Shown piece by piece: positions 7,930-13,366 of a stretch of 14,462 nt of DNA (within the stretch, counting starts at the first letter, position 1; each line of letters opens with the position of its first letter). Source of the DNA: Aquificaceae bacterium (GTDB lineage Bacteria > Aquificota > Aquificia > Aquificales > Aquificaceae); NCBI GenBank assembly GCA_027014185.1, contig JALWEK010000054.1, positions 1 through 14,462 of the forward strand, in the 5' to 3' direction. Made by a program: the position numbers and the translations under genes. A model generated the notes under the pieces. It saw only the letters and a list, made by a program, of their open reading frames with translations, had not been told where the DNA came from and ran no database searches.

Positions 7930-8147
7930 TAACAACACCCTCCCAATCCATCGTTAGGATAAGGTATATCTCTGTTTGCACATCTTTTTATATAGTTAGC
8001 TGCTATCTGGGCCCTTTCTTTTGTAAAGTATCTTCCCACCTCGTGCCGGACCACCTCATCTTGGAATATAACCTCAATAAAAACAATCCATTCTCCGTTA
8101 TTTTCTTCTACGAAAGTTTCTGCCAAAAGTGCCTTATGCTTAAACAT
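7929..8147 (-). CDS. Small conserved-context protein ending in Cys-Cys, 72 residues
   Basis: I do not recognise this family. The ATG at 8147 is chosen because CAGGAGGT lies 7 bases upstream; the longer TTG reading from 8177 is not needed. The protein begins MFKHKALLAETFVEENNGEW, has a short beta-like centre (IVFIEVIFQ), then a charged helix (FTKERAQIAANYIKRCANRD) and the tail GLGGCC. Cysteines are at 56, 71 and 72. No signal peptide or membrane helix. It starts 22 bases after the protease gene and its stop overlaps the TPR start, so it is firmly inside the operon. The terminal Cys pair suggests metal binding, a thiol role, or contact with a hydrogenase cluster; all are guesses. Confidence 0.8.
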   Translation of the reverse strand: MFKHKALLAETFVEENNGEWIVFIEVIFQDEVVRHEVGRYFTKERAQIAANYIKRCANRDIPYPNDGLGGCC

Positions 8148-8169
8148 AGCATTTACCTCCTGAGTGAAA

Positions 8170-8928
8170 TCAAACAAGGGACACTACCAGACCGCCCTTG
8201 TCCTCCTCCCATACTGCCTTCTTAGGGCCGGCCGGTACACCCGGCGGCAGCAATTCCCACAAGAGTACGGCCCTATCACCTTCCTTATTTATCCTTTTCA
8301 GCAGAAGCCCTCCTTGGGTATCGTTCGCCATGGGAATGATGGTAAACTGCATACCCTGTGGAACAACTATCACGCTTATACTGCTATTGAAGTACCTCTC
8401 AGCAACTTGACCCGGTATGATTAGATAACCATCTTCGTTTAGAATCACCTCAAACACATTCCTCATCTCTATACAGTACCTCTTCACTATATACTCCGCA
8501 AGATCTTTCATAGCAGCTTCAACTTCAGGAGACAGGTCCTCACCTATGCTAAAGTTCTTCCCTTCTATGAGGTATATATCTACGTTCTTAGGGTATTTCC
8601 CATTCAACAGATGTTTCGCTAAAGCTATAGCATGATACCATTTGATAGAATGCAGATTTGCTTCCTCGTTCGATGGGAGCTCCTCTATATCGCTCTGCGG
8701 CACCTGGAATACCGTACCAGGTTCACTGCCTGTAGAGCAGGCATCCACAAAAATTACCTGCTCGGCCCCTTCCATGTGGAATATTACGTCTATCCCCGAT
8801 GTCCCTCCATCGACCAATTTAACATGAGGAGGGAGCCCACGCTCCCAAAGGTAGCGAATCAGGCGCGGGCCCACACCGTCGTCGCTTCTAACTGGATTGC
8901 CACACCCTACAATAACAAGCCTGCTCAT
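8170..8928 (-). CDS. hupD: Hydrogenase maturation protease with C-terminal extra domain
   Basis: Endopeptidase that removes the C-terminal peptide of the hydrogenase large subunit once nickel is in place. 252 residues from the ATG at 8928, which overlaps the hupL stop as ATGA. Residues 1-152 are the HyaD/HybD/HupD family: VIVGCGNPVRSDDGVGP, and nickel-sensing ligands Asp17 (Glu16 in E. coli HybD), Asp62 (VDAC) and His93 (LHS). Typical members are about 150-165 residues. Here about 95 more follow (FEVILNEDGYLIIPGQVAERYF to GGLVVSLV), predicted mostly beta, with GGLLLKRINKEGDRAVL in the middle. I believe similar stand-alone small proteins occur in other hup operons, but I cannot verify this. 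The specific substrate is presumably the adjacent HupL. A more upstream start would lie inside hupL and is unlikely. Confidence 0.93.
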   Translation of the reverse strand: MSRLVIVGCGNPVRSDDGVGPRLIRYLWERGLPPHVKLVDGGTSGIDVIFHMEGAEQVIFVDACSTGSEPGTVFQVPQSDIEELPSNEEANLHSIKWYHAIALAKHLLNGKYPKNVDIYLIEGKNFSIGEDLSPEVEAAMKDLAEYIVKRYCIEMRNVFEVILNEDGYLIIPGQVAERYFNSSISVIVVPQGMQFTIIPMANDTQGGLLLKRINKEGDRAVLLWELLPPGVPAGPKKAVWEEDKGGLVVSLV

Positions 8929-10556
8929 TTGAAAGAGCCCAGCTTGTAGCGAGCTAGCTCCTTTTTGCGTTTCCTGTCGTAAACATGGACGGTACAAACC
9001 AGACACGAATCGAAGCTACGGGCCACATGAGCTACTTCTATGGGATCTTTGGGGTTCTTTATAGGAGCCCCAACTATGGCTTTTTCTATCGGACCCATCT
9101 GTCCCTTGCTATCCTTTGGTCCTATGTTCCACGCTGTAGGCGTCACTATCTGATAGTTCTTTATCTTTCCGTTTTCTATAACTATCCAGTCCTGGAGAGC
9201 TCCCCTTGCAGCCTCCGTACCACCGTAGCCTTTGCCTTCTGGTAGTTCTTCCGGCTTCTTATAGAAGATGTCTTCGTTAAAGTCAACCTTGCCAAGCCAA
9301 TCCTTAACCCACTTGTAATACTTAACAGCCTCGTGCATCCTTGCCAGTACCCTGACCATAACGCTGGGGCCTATCTTTTCAACTATGTTTCTGAACAGAG
9401 GATCTATCGCGTGATCAACCCTACCTGCAGCCTCACAAACATCTTTAGCCTCTTCGTATCCGGCCACGACTTGTCTTGCCAGAGGTCCAGCCTCCAAAGG
9501 TACAGGTTTTCCATCTACAAGATACCTGGGGGACTTTGCCCACGAGTATTTACCCTGTTTTTTCGCTTCAGCAGGGTCTAGCGGAACGGTTTCACCATCC
9601 CAAGGGTGGAGTAGTGAGGATCCTTCAAAGTACGAATGGGTTATATCTTCTCTGATGTTCATCTGGTCAAAAACATGATACTGCCCGTTGTAAACTACTC
9701 CTGACGGAGATATAAGCGCTCTGTTTCTATCATCTATTGTCGATACAGGATAAAACTCAGGGTCTATATAGGTACCACAGGCTATGTAGTTGTTGACCCC
9801 TGCGCCGTATTTGTCAAGGCCATTCTCAAGACAGAACCTTATAAACAGTCCGCAATCTGAGTTCCTGTGATTATCGTTTTCTTCCAGCCAATTCAATACA
9901 TCATCCCAAGTTTTGTTCTCAAGCCATCTATCAACTGAACAGCCCAGCCATACTTTTTCAAGCCATTCCGTCCTGTACCTCTCAAGCAGTGCATGAGCAC
10001 GTGTGATGTGATCGAGCTGAGGAGCACACATAACGCCTCCGGGGACCATAAAACTTGAGTGAGGCCACTGTCCACCGAACATAGCGTAGATCTTTACAGG
10101 CACAGCCGATGTCTCAAGCCCTATTTTGTATGAAGTTCCGACAAACGGAGACCACCTCTTGACGACTTCGTCATAGAGTGTGCTTTTTGCGTAGTTTTTG
10201 TTGGTCAGGTCGATAGCAAATATTGCGTAAAACCAGCGGGGGACAGATTGCAAGGTTTCGGTTGCCTGTGCTATGTTTCTGATCCACCAAGCATTTCTGG
10301 GAACTTCAGTTCTCCATGCTGTATCAACTGCCTGAGCCGCTTTGTAAAGATGGCTTCCACCGCATATACCGCATACTCTTGGAGTAACTATAAGTCCAGC
10401 GAGAGGATCTTTGCCCCTGAGAATTATCTCAAACCCTCTGAACATGACAGCTTCTACGTTTGTATCCACAACAACACCGTCTTCTACATAAACCTCAGCC
10501 CTAACGTCTCCCTCAAGCCTGGCAAGTGGATCTATTACAATCTGCTTTCTACTCAT
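8925..10556 (-). CDS. hupL: Group 2a [NiFe] hydrogenase large subunit
   Basis: Catalytic H2-oxidising subunit, 543 residues, complete. It opens MSRKQIVIDPLARLEGDVRAE. The Ni-Fe ligands are Cys62 and Cys65 (RVCGICGGSH) and Cys518 and Cys521 (DSCLVCTVH, His524). The 19 residues after His524 (VYDRKRKKELARYKLGSFK) should be cut off by the protease encoded next. The GGSH and SCLVCTVH variants are those of cyanobacterial HupL and other group 2a enzymes, and differ from the CTSIH form in the large subunit at the window start. Start supported by AGGAGGT, 20 bases after hupS. No export signal on either subunit, so the enzyme should be cytoplasmic. Group 2a includes the high-affinity Huc enzyme of mycobacteria; affinity cannot be read from sequence. 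Confidence 0.97.
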   Translation of the reverse strand: MSRKQIVIDPLARLEGDVRAEVYVEDGVVVDTNVEAVMFRGFEIILRGKDPLAGLIVTPRVCGICGGSHLYKAAQAVDTAWRTEVPRNAWWIRNIAQATETLQSVPRWFYAIFAIDLTNKNYAKSTLYDEVVKRWSPFVGTSYKIGLETSAVPVKIYAMFGGQWPHSSFMVPGGVMCAPQLDHITRAHALLERYRTEWLEKVWLGCSVDRWLENKTWDDVLNWLEENDNHRNSDCGLFIRFCLENGLDKYGAGVNNYIACGTYIDPEFYPVSTIDDRNRALISPSGVVYNGQYHVFDQMNIREDITHSYFEGSSLLHPWDGETVPLDPAEAKKQGKYSWAKSPRYLVDGKPVPLEAGPLARQVVAGYEEAKDVCEAAGRVDHAIDPLFRNIVEKIGPSVMVRVLARMHEAVKYYKWVKDWLGKVDFNEDIFYKKPEELPEGKGYGGTEAARGALQDWIVIENGKIKNYQIVTPTAWNIGPKDSKGQMGPIEKAIVGAPIKNPKDPIEVAHVARSFDSCLVCTVHVYDRKRKKELARYKLGSFK

Positions 10557-10576
10557 GGCACCACCTCCTGATTGAT

Positions 10577-11548
10577 TTACACAACGAACATATCCTCTTC
10601 AGCCCACTTGGGCGCGGCTATACGTGCCGCAGCAGCGTGTATCATATAAGTGAATTTGTCAGCTTCATAGACTGTCTCTTTAGGAATAACCCCTGCAACT
10701 TTCTGTGTCTTGAATATTGTTCCGGGGGCAAGGTCAAACCAAGGAAACTGAAATTCTGTGCAACCTATGCATGGATGTCCGGACCTCTGCTTAGAGCTGA
10801 CTCCGTTCCAAAGTATCCTGTTGCAAGGCGCATGTGTCATGGGGCCCCGACAACCCAGCTCGTAGAAAAGACAACCTTTTCTCGTACCCTGGCCGAACTC
10901 TTCCGAAGCTATCTTCCATTCGTGGAACTGTACTCTTGTACAGCCTGTCTGCGAGAATGTTTTAAAGAACGTCAGGGGTCTGTTGAACTCATCAAGTTTT
11001 AAATCCCCAGCTCTGCCAACTGCAAGTGCCACAAGAACCTGAGTGATCCAGTCATAATGGGCCGGGCAACCGGGAATGTTAATGACAGGAAGCCCTCCCT
11101 TTGAAATGAAGTCGGCCCCCAGAAAGCCTCCTTTTTGAGTCTTATGAAATTGAAGGCCCGTTGATTCAGTGGGGTTAGGCGGAACTGCAGGAATATTTCC
11201 CTGGCATGCACAGTTGCCCACAGCGACGACATACTTGGCAGTGTGTGCCAGATCCCATACCCAGTCTTTCATCGGTCTATCTGCAAACATGTTGTACCTT
11301 CCCGTTCCATTGGGTCCCTGAACGACTGTTCCTTCGAAAACGAAAATGTCAAGGGGGATCTTTCCATCCAGTATGTCCTTCAGCAAAGCCTTAAGCTGAT
11401 CTCCCATCTCTAATCCCGCGGAAGGATGCCAGAGTATCTCTATTCCAAAGTCCGTAACAAGATCGCAGACAGACGGATATTCAGCATTCAAAAAAGACAT
11501 AGTATTACCGTTACAAGCCCCTCCATGAAGCCATAGGACTGTTGCCAT
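10577..11548 (-). CDS. hupS: Group 2a [NiFe] hydrogenase small subunit, no signal peptide
   Basis: Fe-S electron-transfer partner of HupL, 323 residues, starting directly with MATVLWLHGGACNGNTMSF and therefore not exported. It follows cyanobacterial HupS closely in order and wording (WLxGGACxGNTMSFLNAE, FADRPMKDWV, VINIPGCPAH, GCRGPMTH, HPCIGCTE, WAEEDMF). Cluster ligands: Cys12, Cys113 and Cys161 for the proximal site, with Asn15 where the second Cys normally stands; Cys203, Cys226 and Cys233 for the distal site, with Gln200 where His is usual; Cys242, Cys260 and Cys263 for the medial [3Fe-4S]. The same substitutions occur in the group 2a relatives I recall; Huc of Mycobacterium smegmatis has only [3Fe-4S] clusters. 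AGGAGGTGAGTC precedes the ATG. First gene of the operon, divergent from the DUF1641 pair. Confidence 0.97.
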   Translation of the reverse strand: MATVLWLHGGACNGNTMSFLNAEYPSVCDLVTDFGIEILWHPSAGLEMGDQLKALLKDILDGKIPLDIFVFEGTVVQGPNGTGRYNMFADRPMKDWVWDLAHTAKYVVAVGNCACQGNIPAVPPNPTESTGLQFHKTQKGGFLGADFISKGGLPVINIPGCPAHYDWITQVLVALAVGRAGDLKLDEFNRPLTFFKTFSQTGCTRVQFHEWKIASEEFGQGTRKGCLFYELGCRGPMTHAPCNRILWNGVSSKQRSGHPCIGCTEFQFPWFDLAPGTIFKTQKVAGVIPKETVYEADKFTYMIHAAAARIAAPKWAEEDMFVV

Positions 11549-11567
11549 GACTCACCTCCTGAGCTTT

Positions 11568-11587
11568 TAGACATTTAGTTAAGTCTA
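11568..11587. repeat. Inverted repeat TAGAC-N10-GTCTA in the hupS leader
   Basis: Perfect 5-base arms (11568-11572 and 11583-11587) around 10 bases, ending 20 bases from the hupS ATG. It could be an operator or a weak RNA hairpin. The arms are short, so chance is possible. Confidence 0.25.
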
Positions 11588-11592
11588 GAGTG

Positions 11593-11610
11593 AATGAACA
11601 ACAATTCATT
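11593..11610. promoter_or_regulatory. Perfect palindrome upstream of hupS, candidate TetR-type operator
   Basis: AATGAACAACAATTCATT: perfect 6-base arms AATGAA and TTCATT around 6 bases. It lies 45-62 bases before the hupS ATG and about 88 bases before the divergent DUF1641 start, so one bound dimer could affect both. It matches the element at 2532-2549 before hyaA at 14 of 18 positions. Confidence 0.5.
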
Positions 11611-11611
11611 T

Positions 11612-11640
11612 TTGTTATGAGCTCCATAATCATTTCTTAT
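11612..11640 (+). promoter_or_regulatory. Possible sigma-70-type promoter for the DUF1641 genes
   Basis: TTGTTA (11612-11617), 17 bases, then TCTTAT (11635-11640): each hexamer matches consensus at 4 of 6 positions. It lies directly beside the palindrome at 11593-11610 and 57 bases before the ATG. Weak evidence in an A+T-rich region. Confidence 0.25.
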
Positions 11641-11697
11641 AGAAAAGGTTATAGTCGCTTCTTATATTGAAAGCCGAATCAAACAGGGAGGTGTGCT

Positions 11698-12114
11698 ATG
11701 CAAAACGGAGGCACTTTCCTTTCAGAAGATACATCTGTGAAAGACATTTCAAATCTGGGAGAATCCATGGAGACTGCTCTATTTTTACTTTCCGCTCTGG
11801 ATGATTTTGTAAAGCGCGGGCCCGTCATATTTGAATCTCTAAACCACGAAGTTATAAGGCTGAGAGAAAAATTAGGTAAAGACGGGAAGGACATAGGAGA
11901 GCTTATTACACTACTTCTATCTGCACTTAGTAGCAAGGAGATTGCAGCTCTTATAGAGATACTCGCCTCTTCATATCAAGAGTCAAAGGAGCACAAGTAC
12001 AGAACCAGCATTACGGGTATAATGAGGGCCCTTACCGATGAAGATATACAAAGAGCACTGGCCTTCATATTTTTATTTCTTAAAAAATTCGGACAGCATA
12101 TAGCAAAAGAATAA
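11698..12114 (+). CDS. DUF1641-like helical protein, first of a tandem pair
   Basis: 138 residues, almost wholly helical, with amphipathic Leu/Ile-rich segments (ELITLLLSALSSKEIAALIEIL) and the C-terminal pattern TGIMRALTDEDIQRALAFIFLFLKKFG. This fits the DUF1641 signature (roughly GxxxLLxALxDPEVQxxLGFLLxLLKxLG), a family often found near formate dehydrogenases and hydrogenases and of unknown biochemistry. GGGAGGTG just before the ATG supports the start. No signal peptide; the last 30 residues are hydrophobic but interrupted by charge, so a peripheral membrane or protein contact is more likely than a true transmembrane helix. Divergent from hupS, suggesting a shared role with the group 2a hydrogenase. 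Confidence 0.75.
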   Translation: MQNGGTFLSEDTSVKDISNLGESMETALFLLSALDDFVKRGPVIFESLNHEVIRLREKLGKDGKDIGELITLLLSALSSKEIAALIEILASSYQESKEHKYRTSITGIMRALTDEDIQRALAFIFLFLKKFGQHIAKE

Positions 12115-12139
12115 GAAGAACTAATAAGGAGGTTAATTA

Positions 12140-12595
12140 ATGTATGTCTTCTTGAGAGAACCGGAAGACGATATAGTAGAAAGCTATTTTTCTAAGAAAG
12201 AAAATATAAACCACCTGGTAAACTTGTTAAATAATCTGGACATAATAGCTTTCTTGTCCGAAGTTCTTCACTACTATGCGTATACAAGTGACAACCTGAG
12301 AGAAGCTATAACAGCAAAAGATCCTCAGAAGAGGGAAGAATATGTTAAAAATTATGCGAAGAAACTCGACAAACTTGCAGATGAGATGATAGGTCTTCTG
12401 GAAATCGGAAACCTAAAGGCCTTAGCAAAGGCCAATCACGAAGCTTTAATTGAAGCCAGAACCTCTAAGCCTCGCGTAGGTATATGGCAGCTGCTGAAAT
12501 CCATGAAAGATCCTAAAGTTCAACTGACAATGGGGTTCCTTGTACTGTTACTACAAAAGATTGCCGATGTTATAGAAGACAGGACTGGTAAGTAG
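12140..12595 (+). CDS. DUF1641-like helical protein, second of a tandem pair
   Basis: 151 residues, helical, beginning MYVFLREPEDDIVESYFSKK and ending in the better-conserved DUF1641 pattern (GIWQLLKSMKDPKVQLTMGF, then LVLLLQKIADVIED). The same C-terminal motif in the preceding protein marks the two as diverged paralogues. AAGGAGGT precedes the ATG, 25 bases after the first gene's stop, so they are one transcript. The middle (KKLDKLADEMIGLLEIGNLKALAKANHEALIEA) is charged and could form a coiled coil. A hetero-oligomeric scaffold or adaptor for the hydrogenase is an inference from context only. Confidence 0.78.
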   Translation: MYVFLREPEDDIVESYFSKKENINHLVNLLNNLDIIAFLSEVLHYYAYTSDNLREAITAKDPQKREEYVKNYAKKLDKLADEMIGLLEIGNLKALAKANHEALIEARTSKPRVGIWQLLKSMKDPKVQLTMGFLVLLLQKIADVIEDRTGK

Positions 12596-13018
12596 TAAAC
12601 ATGTATAAGTTCTTGCCTGCGTAGAACCAATTCAGGGTAGTAGAACGTGACCACTATTCATATCCTAAAATGTGGCAAGAGAAAATATATGAGCAGTAGA
12701 GGAAATTCAGGCCCTTTCTTTGAGGATATCCAGCATAACGTCTTTAAGAGGTCTCCCCTCTCGAACCGCTCTCATCCTAAGTTCCATCCAGAGCTCATAA
12801 GGGGGATCGAGAAAAAACTTTTCTGTCTGCGGACGCTCTTTCACAGTGTAGCTTTTGTTTTTCTCTGTACCCTTTCAAGAGAACGAGAAAAAAAGTTAGC
12901 TATCCCCTGCTGAAGTGGTAATCCTCATGCAGGTTTTCTCGGTGGGAGGGCTTCCGTCAGAGGGCTCTACCCTAACGAAAGCTCCGTCCGTAAGTGCGGA
13001 GAAGTTCACCGCTTTCAG
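12596..13018. other. Poorly coding stretch between DUF1641 genes and nucleotidyltransferase
   Basis: About 420 bases in which the only credible coding is the short ribbon-helix-helix ORF at 12707-12844 (minus). I see no RNA gene, convincing terminator or insertion-sequence end. Bases 12899-13018 continue the nucleotidyltransferase frame for 40 sense codons beyond its TAG before meeting TAA, which may be a decayed tail. Confidence 0.6.
12707..12844 (-). CDS. Short ribbon-helix-helix-like ORF, possible antitoxin remnant
   Basis: 45 residues if started at the GTG at 12844. The sequence FFLDPPYELWMELRMRAVRE followed by GRPLKDVMLDILKERA has the beta-strand, helix, Gly turn, helix plan of ribbon-helix-helix DNA-binding antitoxins of the CopG/ParD kind. 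There is no good ribosome binding site before the GTG, and the frame stays open upstream only to about 12877, so the true 5' end may be lost. It may therefore be a pseudogene. No toxin gene is adjacent. Identification rests on pattern alone. Confidence 0.4.
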   Translation of the reverse strand: MKERPQTEKFFLDPPYELWMELRMRAVREGRPLKDVMLDILKERA

Positions 13019-13267
13019 CTAAGATTCCTTTACCTCCCCGTAAACATCCCAGAAGTTATCCTTACCGATATCTTCCATGATAACGAGCAAATCTACGTCG
13101 CTCGGGTCATGCTCCTCTCCCCTTACTAAGGATCCAAAGAGCCTGACCTCCTTAACGTAGGGAAGTTTGCTCTTAAGCTCGCGGGTCATCTCCTTGAGTC
13201 TCTCAAAGATCTCTTCTTTTTCAATATGAATCGCTTTTACAGAACCTAAGTATCTCACCCATCGCAT
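13019..13267 (-). CDS. Minimal nucleotidyltransferase (MNT family), probably truncated
   Basis: 82 residues from the ATG at 13267. The nucleotidyltransferase core is clear: LFGSLVRGEEHDPSDVDLLV, with Gly45-Ser46, Arg49-Gly50 and the metal-binding pair Asp57 and Asp59. Family members act as antitoxins that modify HEPN toxins and run about 95-130 residues. Here the frame stops at a TAG (13019-13021) soon after the core, though 40 sense codons follow in the same frame, so a nonsense mutation is possible. No strong ribosome binding site is visible; GTG at 13258 is an alternative start. The start overlaps the HEPN-like fragment at 13221-13349, the usual HEPN-then-MNT order. Confidence 0.7.
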   Translation of the reverse strand: MRWVRYLGSVKAIHIEKEEIFERLKEMTRELKSKLPYVKEVRLFGSLVRGEEHDPSDVDLLVIMEDIGKDNFWDVYGEVKES

Positions 13268-13349
13268 CTACGGCATCCCGCGCCTCATCAAGAGTAGAGT
13301 GGTCCGCCGGTTTGCCGTTAGTAAGACCGCACTCCCTCCACCTGTTCAT
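13221..13349 (-). pseudogene. Probable C-terminal remnant of a HEPN-domain protein
   Basis: A 42-residue frame (ATG at 13349, TGA at 13223-13221), containing TNGKPADHSTLDEARDAVDA followed by MGEILRFCKSDSY. This resembles the end of HEPN toxins, where an ordered tail of the form (yt-E-DA-x-EAl-x-A-x-ILxFv) follows the catalytic helices. Complete HEPN proteins have about 110-130 residues with an RxxxxH active site, which is absent. An in-frame TAA lies just upstream and only 17 bases separate this ATG from the rimO ATG, so the 5' part is gone. Its position directly before and overlapping the nucleotidyltransferase supports the reading. Confidence 0.45.
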
Positions 13350-13366
13350 GGGATATATTTAACCTA

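Larger units (their letters stand above)
11549..11697. promoter_or_regulatory. Divergent control region between hupS and the DUF1641 genes
   Basis: 149 A+T-rich bases between two start codons facing apart; it must hold the promoter of the hup operon (minus) and probably one for the DUF1641 pair (plus). It contains two inverted repeats, listed separately. I found no sigma-54 (TGGCAC-N5-TTGCA) element on either strand. Confidence 0.7.

Noticed and set aside
11549..11697. Sigma-54 promoter for hupS, as in some hydrogenase operons
   Set aside because: No GG...GC pair with -24/-12 spacing on either strand of the divergent region.
12600..12640. GTTCT...AGAAC inverted repeat after the second DUF1641 gene as terminator
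   Set aside because: Only 5 pairs and no T-run follows.
12647..12913. Plus-strand 88-codon frame after the DUF1641 genes
   Set aside because: No ribosome binding site and low-complexity content. The minus strand of the same stretch gives a ribbon-helix-helix-like pattern that makes more sense.
12927..13022. Plus-strand 31-codon frame (MQVFSVGGLPSEGS...)
   Set aside because: No ribosome binding site and no recognisable features; probably chance.
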